Assembly (NCBI RefSeq): GCF_023715725.1
Contig: NZ_JAMBOT010000002.1
Location: 558,001 to 622,000 of the forward strand
Source: Paenibacillus pasadenensis
Lineage (GTDB): Bacteria > Bacillota > Bacilli > Paenibacillales > Paenibacillaceae
Direction of reading: 5' to 3'
Length of the DNA stretch: 64,000 nt
Of this stretch, positions 26,606-35,157 are shown piece after piece. The notes beneath the pieces were generated by a model that was not told the origin of the DNA, ran no database searches, and saw only the letters and a program-made list of their open reading frames with translations. Made by a program: the position numbers and the translations under genes. Position 1 is the first letter of the stretch. Every line of letters begins with the position of its first letter.

Positions 26606-27847
26606 ATGCGCTGGAGCTGGACGAGGCTGCTTCCGCTGATGGTGCTGCTAGCGGCAGTGTTCCTGGCGGCGGCGCCGGGAATAGCTGCTGCGGAAGCGCC
26701 AAGCGACGCAGCAACTGCCGCTCCAGGCGATTCCAACGGACAGGCGGCAGGGATGACGGAGGAGCTGGCGAGAGAGCAGGCTCGCGCTTATGGAACGGAC
26801 GCGGTGGAGTCTTACTGGAACGACCTCATGAAGCAGTATGGAGGTTATTTTCCACAGGGAGCGATGCCGAGCTTCATCGAAATGATTACGCCGGGCGGAG
26901 AAGGAATGAAGCCGGCCGTTATCATGAAAGGTTTGCTCAACATGGTCGCACACGAGGTGCTCTATAACGCCAAGCTGCTCGTCTCCATCGTCCTGCTGGC
27001 CGTGTTCAGCTCCATCCTGCAGACGCTGCAATCCGCTTTTGAACGGCAGGCGGTCAGCACGGTCGCCTATGCCGTCGCATACATGGTGCTCATCGTCCTT
27101 GCCGTCAACAGCTTTCATGTCGCGATCGGATATGCCAGAGAGGCGATCGAAACGATGATTCAATTCATGATGGCCATGGTTCCGCTGTTAATGACGCTGA
27201 TTGCCAGCACAGGGAGTCTCGTCACGGTATCGCTGCTGCATCCCGTCATCGTATTCATGGTTCATCTAGTCGGCACGCTGATCTACACGGTGGTGTTCCC
27301 GCTGCTGTTCTTCTCCGCCGTCCTGCATATTGCCAGCGCGATTTCGGACCGGTTCAAGGTCACCCAACTGGCTAACATGCTGCGCACGATCGGAGCCGGA
27401 TTGCTCGGTGTCATGCTGACCGTTTTCCTCGGAGTCGTTTCCATTCAAGGAGCGACCGGCTCCATGACGGACGGAGTTACGCTGCGGACAGCCAAATTTA
27501 TCAGCGGCAGCTTTGTGCCGGTCGTCGGCAAAACGTTCTCGGATGCGGCGGATACGGTCATCTCCGCTTCAATGTTGGCCAAAAACGCGGTCGGGCTTGC
27601 CGGTGTCATCATTTTGCTCTTCCTGAGCGCCTTGCCGGCCATAAAAATTCTTGTGCTGGCAGCCATCTACAATGTATGCGGAGCGGTGCTGCAGCCGCTT
27701 GGCTCAAGTCCAATCACGGTCTGCCTGAGCACAATCGGCAAAACGATGCTCTACGTCTTCGGCGCTTTAGCGGCGGTCAGCCTGATGTTTTTTCTGGCCG
27801 TGACCATCATCCTTACTGCTGGCAATGCAGCGATTATGATGAGGTGA
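26606..27847 (+). CDS. spoIIIAE: Stage III sporulation protein AE
   Basis: 413 residues (B. subtilis about 399). An N-terminal signal-like segment (LLPLMVLLAAVFLAAAPGIAAA) is followed by an Ala-rich linker and then seven or more membrane helices. Conserved segments include the WNDLMKQYGGYFP region and the polytopic part with FHVAIGYAREAIETMIQFMMAMVPLLMTL. It is the polytopic permease-like subunit of the SpoIIIA complex. It starts 4 bases after the spoIIIAD stop, with GGGGGGTGA as ribosome site. Confidence 0.95.
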   Translation: MRWSWTRLLPLMVLLAAVFLAAAPGIAAAEAPSDAATAAPGDSNGQAAGMTEELAREQARAYGTDAVESYWNDLMKQYGGYFPQGAMPSFIEMITPGGEGMKPAVIMKGLLNMVAHEVLYNAKLLVSIVLLAVFSSILQTLQSAFERQAVSTVAYAVAYMVLIVLAVNSFHVAIGYAREAIETMIQFMMAMVPLLMTLIASTGSLVTVSLLHPVIVFMVHLVGTLIYTVVFPLLFFSAVLHIASAISDRFKVTQLANMLRTIGAGLLGVMLTVFLGVVSIQGATGSMTDGVTLRTAKFISGSFVPVVGKTFSDAADTVISASMLAKNAVGLAGVIILLFLSALPAIKILVLAAIYNVCGAVLQPLGSSPITVCLSTIGKTMLYVFGALAAVSLMFFLAVTIILTAGNAAIMMR

Positions 27848-27878
27848 CATCCGGTTGATTTGAAAGGAGGCGGCGGTT

Positions 27879-28634
27879 GTGCTGGACTGGCTGAGCAGCT
27901 GGCTGCGGGATGTGGTCGCGGTCATTTTGCTGGCCGCCCTGGTGGAGCTGCTCCTCCCGAATGAAAGGATGCAGAGATATGCCAGGCTTGTGACGGGACT
28001 GATTATTCTGCTGGTCATCCTGACGCCGCTCCTGCGGCTGGTGCAGGGGGATTTTCAGCGGAACCTTGAAGCTGGATATTCCGAATGGAGCCGCCAGCTG
28101 GAAAATTCTCAAGCGAAAATGCCGTCGCTGGACGAAATTTTGCGGAAAGCCGAGGTTGCGGCAGGCAGCTCGCAGGAACAAACCGTAGCGCTTGCCCGAA
28201 CACAGCTTGAGGCAGGAATCGCCGCAGCGGTGGAGCAGGAAACCGGTGCCGGGGTGAGCGGAGTTGACGCAGCGGTCGTCTGGGACGGCAAGGGAGGCGG
28301 CGTCATCTCCTCGGTAGTCGTAACGCTCGCAGCCGAAAACGGAAGCGGCAAGGCGGATTCCGAAGAGGCCGGAATGAATTCAACAGCAATTGAAGAGGTC
28401 AGTCCGGTGGACATCGGAGTGCAGGCGGAACAGACAGCCCAAAAGCAGCAGGAACCAGATGCGGCGCCGGAACAGGAGGCGCTGCCGGCAATGGGGGCGG
28501 TAATTGATCCCGCAGCGGAAGAAACGGGCGTTCCGCCCGAGCTGGAGCGCAGAATTCGGGCTTTGGTCAGCAGCGGTTGGCAGATTGGAGCCGCAGGCGT
28601 CCAGGTCCGGCAGGAGCCGTCCCGAAACGGCTAG
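27879..28634 (+). CDS. spoIIIAF: Stage III sporulation protein AF, with extended soluble part
   Basis: 251 residues against about 206 in B. subtilis. Two N-terminal membrane helices (WLRDVVAVILLAALVELLLP and RLVTGLIILLVILTPLLRLV) are followed by a forespore-facing or intermembrane ring-building-motif domain with the family segments ARTQLEAGIAAAVEQETG and VVVTLA. An acidic Gln/Glu/Ala-rich insert (about 175-215) accounts for the extra length. GTG start with GGAGG upstream. Confidence 0.92.
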   Translation: MLDWLSSWLRDVVAVILLAALVELLLPNERMQRYARLVTGLIILLVILTPLLRLVQGDFQRNLEAGYSEWSRQLENSQAKMPSLDEILRKAEVAAGSSQEQTVALARTQLEAGIAAAVEQETGAGVSGVDAAVVWDGKGGGVISSVVVTLAAENGSGKADSEEAGMNSTAIEEVSPVDIGVQAEQTAQKQQEPDAAPEQEALPAMGAVIDPAAEETGVPPELERRIRALVSSGWQIGAAGVQVRQEPSRNG

Positions 28635-28652
28635 GGAAAGGGGGAGGCTTTT

Positions 28653-29294
28653 TTGGCCAAATGGTGGGAAAAGCTGGAGCAGGCGGCCAAAGGCGCGCCC
28701 GGCGGTCCCGGCCGGATCAAATCGCTGCGCTGGCTGCTTGTGCTTGGCGGCATCGGGGCGGCGCTCATTATCGCGGGCAATGTGCTCAACTTTCGTGAAG
28801 TAGGGACATTGCCCGGAGGAGAAGCCCAGCTGCCGTCCGGAGAGGAACAAAGCGTGCTGGGAGGCAAAATCCAAAGCGCGGGAACGGATTTTACGAGCAT
28901 TGAGACACCTTTGGAAAACCGCTTGAAGGAAATTTTGGAGGAAATAGTCGGGGTCGGTGCCGTAAGCGTGCTTGTCACGGTGGACTCGACCGAGGAAATG
29001 ATTTGGGGAAGAAACGAGAACAACTCGCAGCAGACGACGAATGAAACGGATAAATCCGGGGGCAAACGCCATGTGACACAGATGACAAACAGCGGGGAAA
29101 TTGTCATGTATGAAATATCCGGAGAGCAGAAGCCGGTCGTCACCAAAATCATCAAGCCGAAAATCCGGGGGGTTCTTGTCGTTGCAAAAGGGGCGGAAAA
29201 CGCTACGGTGCGGCGGATTATAGCGGAAGCGGTGGAACGCGGCATGGACGTTCCGTTGTCGGCGATCTCAATCGTACCCCGCAAAACAGGCTGA
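28653..29294 (+). CDS. spoIIIAG: Stage III sporulation protein AG
   Basis: 213 residues. One N-terminal membrane helix (LRWLLVLGGIGAALIIAGNVL) anchors a ring-building-motif domain (about 85-213) with LKEILEEIVGVGAVSVLVTVDST and KPKIRGVLVVAKGAENATVRRIIAEAVE, highly conserved in SpoIIIAG. In B. subtilis this protein forms a large ring in the intermembrane space, part of the feeding channel. A TTG start follows GGGGGAGG. Confidence 0.95.
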   Translation: MAKWWEKLEQAAKGAPGGPGRIKSLRWLLVLGGIGAALIIAGNVLNFREVGTLPGGEAQLPSGEEQSVLGGKIQSAGTDFTSIETPLENRLKEILEEIVGVGAVSVLVTVDSTEEMIWGRNENNSQQTTNETDKSGGKRHVTQMTNSGEIVMYEISGEQKPVVTKIIKPKIRGVLVVAKGAENATVRRIIAEAVERGMDVPLSAISIVPRKTG

Positions 29295-29368
29295 AGCTGG
29301 CGGTTGAAAGCCAGGCCGGTATAAGAGCGAATAAAACGAATTTACCAATTCAAGGAGGGTTAACAATT

Positions 29369-30112
29369 ATGAATTCCAAACGTCAAACAATTTGGCTTGT
29401 GTCGATGCTCAGTCTGATGGTGGTGCTGTCCGCGTATTACCTGCTGACGGATAGCCCGGGCTCAAAAGGGATTACAGATGCTCAGACGCAGGCAGGCGCG
29501 CAAGAGGTCGTAGAAGGCATCGACGTCGATCAAGTGACCGGCGGCGAAGCTGTGAACGAAGAAGCTGCTGCAGAAGCTGCTGAAACGGACGGAGCATCGG
29601 CAGCTGGCGGACAGGATTCAAAGGACGGAGCGCAGCAAGGTACCGAAGGGTCTGGCACGCAGGACAGCGGAACACAGGCAGAAGAGAAAAATGCGGATAA
29701 GGAAACCTCTGCGGAAACCGGCTTGTCCCCTGAAGATCAGGCTGTGCTCGAGCAATTTGAAACAGGCGGAGCTGCAAGCCAGTTCCAGGACATGGGAACC
29801 CGCTCCCAGGAGCGCGTCAATGCGGAGTACGAGAAGCTGATGAGCGAAATTTCCTCGGCTAGCGCAGAAGAATCCACCAAAGCAATTGCTGAGCTGGACA
29901 GCTTCGAACTGCGTCAAGGCAAACTGACCGACCTGCGCGATCAGCTTGAGAAAGACTTCAAAAACGTCGTTATCGACGAAAATGGCGAGTCGGTCAAAGT
30001 GGTCGTTCAAAGCCAGAAGCTGGAGCGCAGCCAAGCGGCCGCAATCATCACCAAAGTAAGCACTTCGCTGAACATTAGCGCAGGCGATGTGCTTGTCCAG
30101 TACCTGCCTTAA
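29369..30112 (+). CDS. spoIIIAH: Stage III sporulation protein AH
   Basis: 247 residues (B. subtilis about 218). A membrane helix (QTIWLVSMLSLMVVLSAYYLLT) at the N-terminus is followed by a long acidic Ala/Glu/Gly-rich linker (about 40-130) and a YscJ-like ring domain at the C-terminus (VNAEYEKLMSEISSAS...VKVVVQSQKLERSQAAAIITKV). It binds SpoIIQ from the forespore across the intermembrane space. AAGGAGGG precedes the ATG. The terminator that follows ends the spoIIIA operon. Confidence 0.95.
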   Translation: MNSKRQTIWLVSMLSLMVVLSAYYLLTDSPGSKGITDAQTQAGAQEVVEGIDVDQVTGGEAVNEEAAAEAAETDGASAAGGQDSKDGAQQGTEGSGTQDSGTQAEEKNADKETSAETGLSPEDQAVLEQFETGGAASQFQDMGTRSQERVNAEYEKLMSEISSASAEESTKAIAELDSFELRQGKLTDLRDQLEKDFKNVVIDENGESVKVVVQSQKLERSQAAAIITKVSTSLNISAGDVLVQYLP

Positions 30113-30130
30113 CAGAGTAAGGAATGAAAA

Positions 30131-30167
30131 CAAGAGCTTCCCGGATCATTCCGGGAGGCTCTTGTTC
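30131..30167 (+). terminator. Terminator of the spoIIIA operon
   Basis: AAGAGCTTCCCGGA-TCAT-TCCGGGAGGCTCTT followed by GTT. Confidence 0.88.
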
Positions 30168-30276
30168 ATGTTGCAGGAAATGCGGATTTATCGGCATAAA
30201 CAGCCGGTTTAAACACAGTCGCGACATCTCTTTCAACGCTAGTCTGGCATTGACACTCGTCCTGAAGAAGGGCTTG

Positions 30277-30285
30277 TGCTATAAT
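30277..30285 (+). promoter_or_regulatory. Extended -10 promoter of accB-accC
   Basis: TGCTATAAT (30277-30285) is an extended -10 element (TGnTATAAT). A TTGACA at 30250-30255 is 24 bases upstream, too far to be its -35. Confidence 0.55.
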
Positions 30286-30388
30286 ACACTACGTCTGGCC
30301 GCTTGGAGCTGGTGGCTCAGGCTAGCAGCGCGGCTGGAGCGGCATGAATGCTGCTATCTATGCTGCAACCGTCGAAGGAGTGAATCGG

Positions 30389-30874
30389 ATGTTTAAACTT
30401 AACGAAATTAAAGCGCTGATTGAGTTGATTGACCAGACTTCCGTATCGGAACTTGAAATTGAGAATGAAGGAACCCGCCTGCTTATCCGTAAGCCTGGCA
30501 AAACGGAAGCCGTTGTTTATCAGAACGCGCCTGCTGTCCATACATATACGCCTGCGCCAGAGCCAGCTGCAGCAGCCCCAGCGGCTGCAGCTTCCGCGCC
30601 TGCCGCAGCAGCCCCCAAGGCGCCTCAGGAAAACTTGCATTCCATTGTATCGCCGATGGTCGGAACTTTTTACTCCGCCTCTTCTCCGGACAACCCTCCA
30701 TATGTGACGCCGGGCAGCAAAGTGACCGAAAAAAGCGTCGTCTGCATTTTGGAAGCGATGAAGCTGATGAATGAACTGGAAGCGGAAGTGCGCGGCGAAA
30801 TCGTCGAGGTGCTTGTGCAAAACGGCCAACTGGTCGAATACGGCCAGCCGTTGTTCCTGGTTCGTCCGGAATAA
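30389..30874 (+). CDS. accB: Biotin carboxyl carrier protein of acetyl-CoA carboxylase
   Basis: 161 residues. An N-terminal helical part ([34 protein letters not shown]) precedes an Ala/Pro linker (about 50-78) and a biotinyl domain with EAMKLMNE, Lys at about residue 125 carrying biotin. It moves CO2 from biotin carboxylase to the carboxyltransferase for malonyl-CoA synthesis. ATG 30389 follows AAGGAGTGA; the frame is open further upstream but lacks family similarity. accC follows after 24 bases. Confidence 0.96.
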   Translation: MFKLNEIKALIELIDQTSVSELEIENEGTRLLIRKPGKTEAVVYQNAPAVHTYTPAPEPAAAAPAAAASAPAAAAPKAPQENLHSIVSPMVGTFYSASSPDNPPYVTPGSKVTEKSVVCILEAMKLMNELEAEVRGEIVEVLVQNGQLVEYGQPLFLVRPE

Positions 30875-30898
30875 CTTCGCAGGGAGGAGACAAGCATC

Positions 30899-32275
30899 TT
30901 GAAATTCCAAAAAATCCTGATTGCCAACCGCGGCGAAATTGCCGTGCGCATTATCCGCGCCTGCCGGGAACTCGGCATCGCAACGGTGGCCGTTTATTCC
31001 GAGGCTGACCGCGAATCGCTGCATGTGCGTCTGGCGGACGAAGCCTATTGCATCGGTCCGACGTTGTCGAAGGACAGCTATCTGAACCTGACGAACATTA
31101 TGAGCGTCGCCACGCTGACGGAATGCGACGCCATTCATCCCGGTTACGGCTTCCTGGCCGAAAATGCCGACTTCGCCGAGATTTGCGAATCATGCAATAT
31201 TTCATTTATCGGCCCGTCCCCTTCTGCGATTACCCGGATGGGCGACAAGGCGATGGCCAAACAAACGATGAAAGACGCCCGCGTGCCGGTCATTCCCGGC
31301 TCGGACGGCATCATTGAAGATCTTGATGAAGCAATCCGCATTGCGCGTGAGATCGGTTATCCCGTCATTATTAAAGCGACGGCCGGCGGCGGCGGCAAAG
31401 GCATCCGTATCGCCGAAACGGAAGAGGCGCTTGTTCAGCAAATTACGACGGCACAGCAGGAAGCTCAGAAGGCGTTTGGCAACGCCGGCGTATATTTGGA
31501 GAAATACCTCACCGGCATGAAACATGTCGAGATCCAGATCATGGCCGACCGGCACGGGAACGCCGTGCATCTGTTCGAGCGCGACTGCTCCGTGCAGCGC
31601 CGCCGCCAGAAGCTGGTCGAGGAAGCTCCATGTCCGGTATTGAGCGAGGAAATGCGGGAACGGATGGGACAAGCGGCTGTGCGCGCCGCGCTTGCCGTTG
31701 AATACTGCGGCGCCGGCACGCTGGAGTTCCTGCTTGGACAGGACGGGCAGTTCTATTTCATGGAGATGAATACCCGTATTCAGGTTGAACATCCTGTGAC
31801 TGAGATGATTACCGGCATCGATCTGATCAAAGAGATGATTTCCGTTACGGAAGGCAATCCGCTTTCGTTCAAACAGGAGGATCTCCAGATTAACGGAGTT
31901 TCTATTGAATGCCGGATCAATGCGGAGGATTCCGACCGCAATTTCATGCCCTCTCCAGGCAAAATCGGCTTTTACTTGCCGCCAGGCGGCATTGGCGTGC
32001 GTGTGGACAGCTCGGCATACCCGGGTTATACTATTTCGCCGCATTATGATTCCATGATCGCCAAGCTCATCGTGTGGGCGCCGACCCGGACCGAGGCGGT
32101 AGCCCGGATGAAACGTGCGCTTTCCGAATTTGCGGTGGATGGGATCAAAACGACGATTCCGTTCCACCTGAAGCTGCTTGAGCATCCGGTGTTCCTCGGC
32201 GGCAGCTTCGACATTAAATTCCTGGAAGAACATGATGTGAACAAGCCTTACGGCGACGAAGCCGTCAACGCTTGA
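30899..32275 (+). CDS. accC: Biotin carboxylase subunit of acetyl-CoA carboxylase
   Basis: 458 residues (usual about 450). ATP-grasp enzyme that carboxylates the biotin of AccB. Signatures: [23 protein letters not shown] at the N-terminus, the ATP-binding loop [30 protein letters not shown], and [14 protein letters not shown] with the metal and bicarbonate site. TTG start with GGAGGAG upstream. Co-transcribed with accB. Confidence 0.97.
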   Translation: MKFQKILIANRGEIAVRIIRACRELGIATVAVYSEADRESLHVRLADEAYCIGPTLSKDSYLNLTNIMSVATLTECDAIHPGYGFLAENADFAEICESCNISFIGPSPSAITRMGDKAMAKQTMKDARVPVIPGSDGIIEDLDEAIRIAREIGYPVIIKATAGGGGKGIRIAETEEALVQQITTAQQEAQKAFGNAGVYLEKYLTGMKHVEIQIMADRHGNAVHLFERDCSVQRRRQKLVEEAPCPVLSEEMRERMGQAAVRAALAVEYCGAGTLEFLLGQDGQFYFMEMNTRIQVEHPVTEMITGIDLIKEMISVTEGNPLSFKQEDLQINGVSIECRINAEDSDRNFMPSPGKIGFYLPPGGIGVRVDSSAYPGYTISPHYDSMIAKLIVWAPTRTEAVARMKRALSEFAVDGIKTTIPFHLKLLEHPVFLGGSFDIKFLEEHDVNKPYGDEAVNA

Positions 32276-32383
32276 ATCCGTTTGTCATAAAACCCATGGA
32301 ATGTTATAGTATAGGAATATGAAAACGGATGAGCCCCCGGCATTAGGGCCGGGGAACCTATCAAGCGGAGGTGCGCTTAAGGG

Positions 32384-32791
32384 ATGAGCATCATAGCGGT
32401 AGACTACGAGAAAACAGACATCGGCACCATCCAGATTGCGCCGGAAGTAATCGAGGTTATCGCGGGACTCGCGACAGTCGAAGTTGAAGGCGTAGCTGGA
32501 ATGAGCGGCGGTCTGGGAGGCGGCATCGCGGAGCTTCTAGGGCGCAAAAATTTGTCCAAAGGCGTGAAGGTTGAGGTCGGGCACCGCGAAGCGGCTGTCG
32601 ACGTGTCCATCATTGTGGAATACGGCAATCCGATTCCTGAGATCGCAGCGGAAATTCAGCGCAGCGTTAAGAAGTCCATTGAAATGATGACGGGCTTGAT
32701 CGTAGTCGAAGTGAACGTACATATCCATGACGTTTACTTCAAGTCAGGGGAGCGTCCTGAAGAGGAAGATGCTGCCCACCGGGTTAAATAG
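32384..32791 (+). CDS. yqhY: Asp23/Gls24 family protein (YqhY-type)
   Basis: 135 residues. The Asp23 core is clear: GTIQIAPEVIEVIAGLATVEVEGVAGMSGG, then KGVKVEVGHREAAVDVSIIVEYGNPIPEIA and EIQRSVKKSIEMMTGLIVVEVNVHI. YqhY in B. subtilis lies in the acc operon and has been linked to control of acetyl-CoA carboxylase activity; other family members are cell-envelope stress proteins anchored by AmaP. Two Asp23-domain genes occur in a row here, this one and amaP. Confidence 0.92.
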   Translation: MSIIAVDYEKTDIGTIQIAPEVIEVIAGLATVEVEGVAGMSGGLGGGIAELLGRKNLSKGVKVEVGHREAAVDVSIIVEYGNPIPEIAAEIQRSVKKSIEMMTGLIVVEVNVHIHDVYFKSGERPEEEDAAHRVK

Positions 32792-32801
32792 ATTGAATCC
32801 A

Positions 32802-32846
32802 TCACCCCCTTGTGATTGGGCTGCCGCTCGGCGCAAGGGGGTTTAT
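32802..32846 (+). terminator. Hairpin between yqhY and amaP
   Basis: ACCCCCTTG and CAAGGGGGT pair around a ~22-base loop and are followed by TTATT. It may attenuate read-through into amaP. Confidence 0.4.
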
Positions 32847-32874
32847 TCCGCTTTATAGAGGAGGTCTATCTCGT

Positions 32875-33435
32875 TTGAGCCGAATTGTGGACAGGCTGCT
32901 TTTGTTTTTATACAGCATTGTGATTGGCATTGTTGCCGTTATCGCAATTGTTTTCAGTGCGGGAGGCATCAGAGAAGCGGTGACGGAATCATTCGTTAAT
33001 GAATGGTACAAGCTTGGCAGCATCGTTAATATCTCCATGCTGGCAGGAGCTGCTGTCATTTTGCTTATTACGTTGAGAATGCTCTACGTTTCCTTGCGGA
33101 CAAAGGGTGTTTCATCGTCCTCCATCGACCAACGCAACGACTTTGGCGATATTCGGATTTCCATGGATACGGTGGAAAGCCTTGTTCTTAAAGCAGCCGG
33201 ACGCCAGCGCGGTGTTAAGGATATGAAGACGCGAATCACTACAGCAGAGGCTGGTCTTGATATCGCAGTTCGCGCCGTTGTCGACGGAGAGTCGTCCATT
33301 CCTCAGCTGACGGAAGAAATTCAGCGTGCGGTTAAGGATCATGTGGAGGAAATTACGGGAATTCCGGTAGCGGCCGTATCTGTATTTGTAGCCAATGTCA
33401 TTCCTTCTCCTTCCTTCAAGAGCCGTGTAGAATAG
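32875..33435 (+). CDS. amaP: AmaP, alkaline shock response membrane anchor protein
   Basis: 186 residues from TTG 32875, which follows AGAGGAGG. Two N-terminal membrane helices (LLFLYSIVIGIVAVIAIVFS and ISMLAGAAVILLITLRMLYV) precede a degenerate Asp23-like domain (ISMDTVESLVLKAAGRQRGVKDMKTRI...EIQRAVKDHVEEITGIPVAAVSVFVANV). This is the architecture of AmaP, the membrane anchor of Asp23 in Staphylococcus. It likely ties YqhY to the membrane. DUF2273 follows within 13 bases, as in many AmaP operons. Confidence 0.88.
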   Translation: MSRIVDRLLLFLYSIVIGIVAVIAIVFSAGGIREAVTESFVNEWYKLGSIVNISMLAGAAVILLITLRMLYVSLRTKGVSSSSIDQRNDFGDIRISMDTVESLVLKAAGRQRGVKDMKTRITTAEAGLDIAVRAVVDGESSIPQLTEEIQRAVKDHVEEITGIPVAAVSVFVANVIPSPSFKSRVE

Positions 33436-33448
33436 GAGGCGGACAGCG

Positions 33449-33679
33449 ATGTGGAGAGAGTGGTTGGAAGGTTACGGCGGCAGAATAGCCGGAGTCGGAA
33501 CCGCTTTGTTTTTGGCGCTTGTGTTTCTGATCTCAGGCTTCTGGGATATGCTGTTTGTCGCTCTGCTGCTGTGGATCGGCTATGCGGCTGGCGTCCGCAA
33601 AGATACCGGCGGAGAGCCGCTAGTGTCCTGGAGACGGCTTGCAGCATGGCTGGAAGAGAGATTTCAAAGGTTTCGCTGA
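33449..33679 (+). CDS. DUF2273 small membrane protein
   Basis: 76 residues with two hydrophobic helices (IAGVGTALFLALVFLISGF and MLFVALLLWIGYAAGVR) and a basic tail. DUF2273 proteins are companions of Asp23/AmaP in Bacillota operons; function unknown. GGAGG precedes the ATG. The structured 127-base gap to nusB follows. Confidence 0.85.
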   Translation: MWREWLEGYGGRIAGVGTALFLALVFLISGFWDMLFVALLLWIGYAAGVRKDTGGEPLVSWRRLAAWLEERFQRFR

Positions 33680-33683
33680 TCCT

Positions 33684-33765
33684 GTGGTCTCCTCCGTACT
33701 TCGGACACGTTTGCCGCGCTGGAGCGCGGCTGTTCGGAGCAGGGAGGAGATCATAGGTTTTTTTA
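33684..33765 (+). promoter_or_regulatory. Nested long hairpin upstream of nusB
   Basis: An outer stem TGGTCTCCTCC / GGAGGAGATCA encloses a CGGAC/GTTCG pairing and an inner GCCGCGC-TGGA-GCGCGGC hairpin. It is followed by TAGGTTTTTTT. It could act as a terminator or attenuator between the Asp23 genes and nusB. Confidence 0.5.
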
Positions 33766-33806
33766 AAATTCCTATACTACATTACGAGCTTTGGCTGGGA
33801 GGCATT

Positions 33807-34250
33807 ATGAAACGAAGGTTGGCGCGTGAAATTACGGTACAGAGTCTGTACCAGATGGAAATGAACGAGGTTACGGCTGAAGAAGCCGTTGCGACATTGC
33901 TTGCCGAGGCGCGGGACGAAAATGAAATAGGTGCCGGCAAAGTGGACGCGGGAGAAACAGGCGAATTTGCGAAACAGCTCGTGCTCGGCGTATTGGAGCG
34001 CAAAGCGGCGATTGACGGCATGCTGCAGCAGTATTTGACTGGCTGGCAGGTTGACCGTCTGTCCAAAGTGGACCATCAGGTGCTGCGGCTGGCTTGTTTT
34101 GAGCTGGTGTTTCGTACGGATGTGCCGCCAAAAGCGGTTGTTAACGAAGCGATTGAGCTCTCGAAGCATTTTGGCACGGACGAGTCCGGCAAGTTTGTCA
34201 ACGGGGTACTGGGAAGACTGATTGCCGAGCTGGACAAGCTCAAATCCTGA
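33807..34250 (+). CDS. nusB: Transcription antitermination factor NusB
   Basis: 147 residues (B. subtilis 131). All-helical RNA-binding protein that with NusE (S10) binds boxA of rRNA transcripts. Family text: MKRRLAREITVQSLYQMEMN at the start and VDHQVLRLACFELVFRTDVPPKAVVNEAIELSKHFGTDESGKFVNGVLGRL at the end. A variable insert (about 25-50) explains the extra length. GGGAGG precedes ATG 33807; the frame runs further back through the hairpin but that part is not NusB-like. Confidence 0.96.
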   Translation: MKRRLAREITVQSLYQMEMNEVTAEEAVATLLAEARDENEIGAGKVDAGETGEFAKQLVLGVLERKAAIDGMLQQYLTGWQVDRLSKVDHQVLRLACFELVFRTDVPPKAVVNEAIELSKHFGTDESGKFVNGVLGRLIAELDKLKS

Positions 34251-34298
34251 TCCAGGCGTAACAACGAGAGGTTATAGTTCCGAGGGGAGAGATTTCTC

Positions 34299-35153
34299 AT
34301 GAGTGCGAAGGTTATTGATGGCAAGCGGATTGCGCAGGAAATTCGGGAAGAGGTACGGCAAGAGACAGAAAAATTGAAAGCGCAAGGCATCGTGCCTGGC
34401 TTAGCTGTAGTGCTCGTCGGCGGGGATCCGGCTTCCGCCGTTTATGTCGGCAGCAAAGAAAAAACCTGTCTTGAAATGGGCTTTCATTCCGAGGTGCATC
34501 GTCTGCCGGAGGATACGACGGAGGAGCAGCTTCTGGAGCTTGTCGACAGCCTGAACCAAAATGAAAAGGTCCATGGTATTCTCGTGCAGCTTCCGCTGCC
34601 TAAACATATCCAAGAGAAATCCGTCATTGACGCAATCGCGGTTGAGAAAGACGTAGACGGCTTCAGCCCGCAGAGCACAGGCAATCTTGTCATTGGCGAC
34701 GAGAGCCTGCTTCCGTGCACGCCTGCCGGTATTATTGAGCTGATTAAGCGCACAGGAACAGAGATTTCCGGCAAACATGCGGTTGTTATCGGGAGAAGCA
34801 ACATTGTCGGCAAACCAGTTGCTATGCTGCTGCTTCGTGAAAATGCTACCGTTACCGTTTGCCACTCTCGTACGGCTAATATGGAGCGGATCGCTGCTGA
34901 AGCGGATATTTTGGTCGTCGCAATCGGAAAGCCTAAGGCGATTGACAGCCGTTACGTGAAGCCGGGCGCGGTTGTAATCGATGTCGGCGTTAACCGTTTG
35001 GATACCGGCAAGCTTGCCGGAGACGTCGATTATGACGATTGCTCGGCAAAAGCCTCGGCAATTACGCCTGTTCCGGGCGGCGTTGGCCCAATGACAATTG
35101 CGATGCTTATGCAGAACACGCTGAAGGCGGCGAAGCTGAAGGCGGGAGTTTAA
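34299..35153 (+). CDS. folD: Methylene-THF dehydrogenase / methenyl-THF cyclohydrolase
   Basis: 284 residues (B. subtilis 283). The bifunctional enzyme of one-carbon folate metabolism. The catalytic [14 protein letters not shown] segment contains the conserved Tyr and Lys. [13 protein letters not shown] and the C-terminal [16 protein letters not shown] are signature blocks, and the NADP motif is [21 protein letters not shown] precedes the ATG. It forms a tight operon with xseA, 4 bases away. Confidence 0.97.
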   Translation: MSAKVIDGKRIAQEIREEVRQETEKLKAQGIVPGLAVVLVGGDPASAVYVGSKEKTCLEMGFHSEVHRLPEDTTEEQLLELVDSLNQNEKVHGILVQLPLPKHIQEKSVIDAIAVEKDVDGFSPQSTGNLVIGDESLLPCTPAGIIELIKRTGTEISGKHAVVIGRSNIVGKPVAMLLLRENATVTVCHSRTANMERIAAEADILVVAIGKPKAIDSRYVKPGAVVIDVGVNRLDTGKLAGDVDYDDCSAKASAITPVPGGVGPMTIAMLMQNTLKAAKLKAGV

Positions 35154-35157
35154 AGCT

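Noticed and set aside
30250..30285. TTGACA plus TATAAT as a standard promoter before accB
   Set aside because: The spacer is 24 bases, too long for sigma-A; only the extended -10 was kept.
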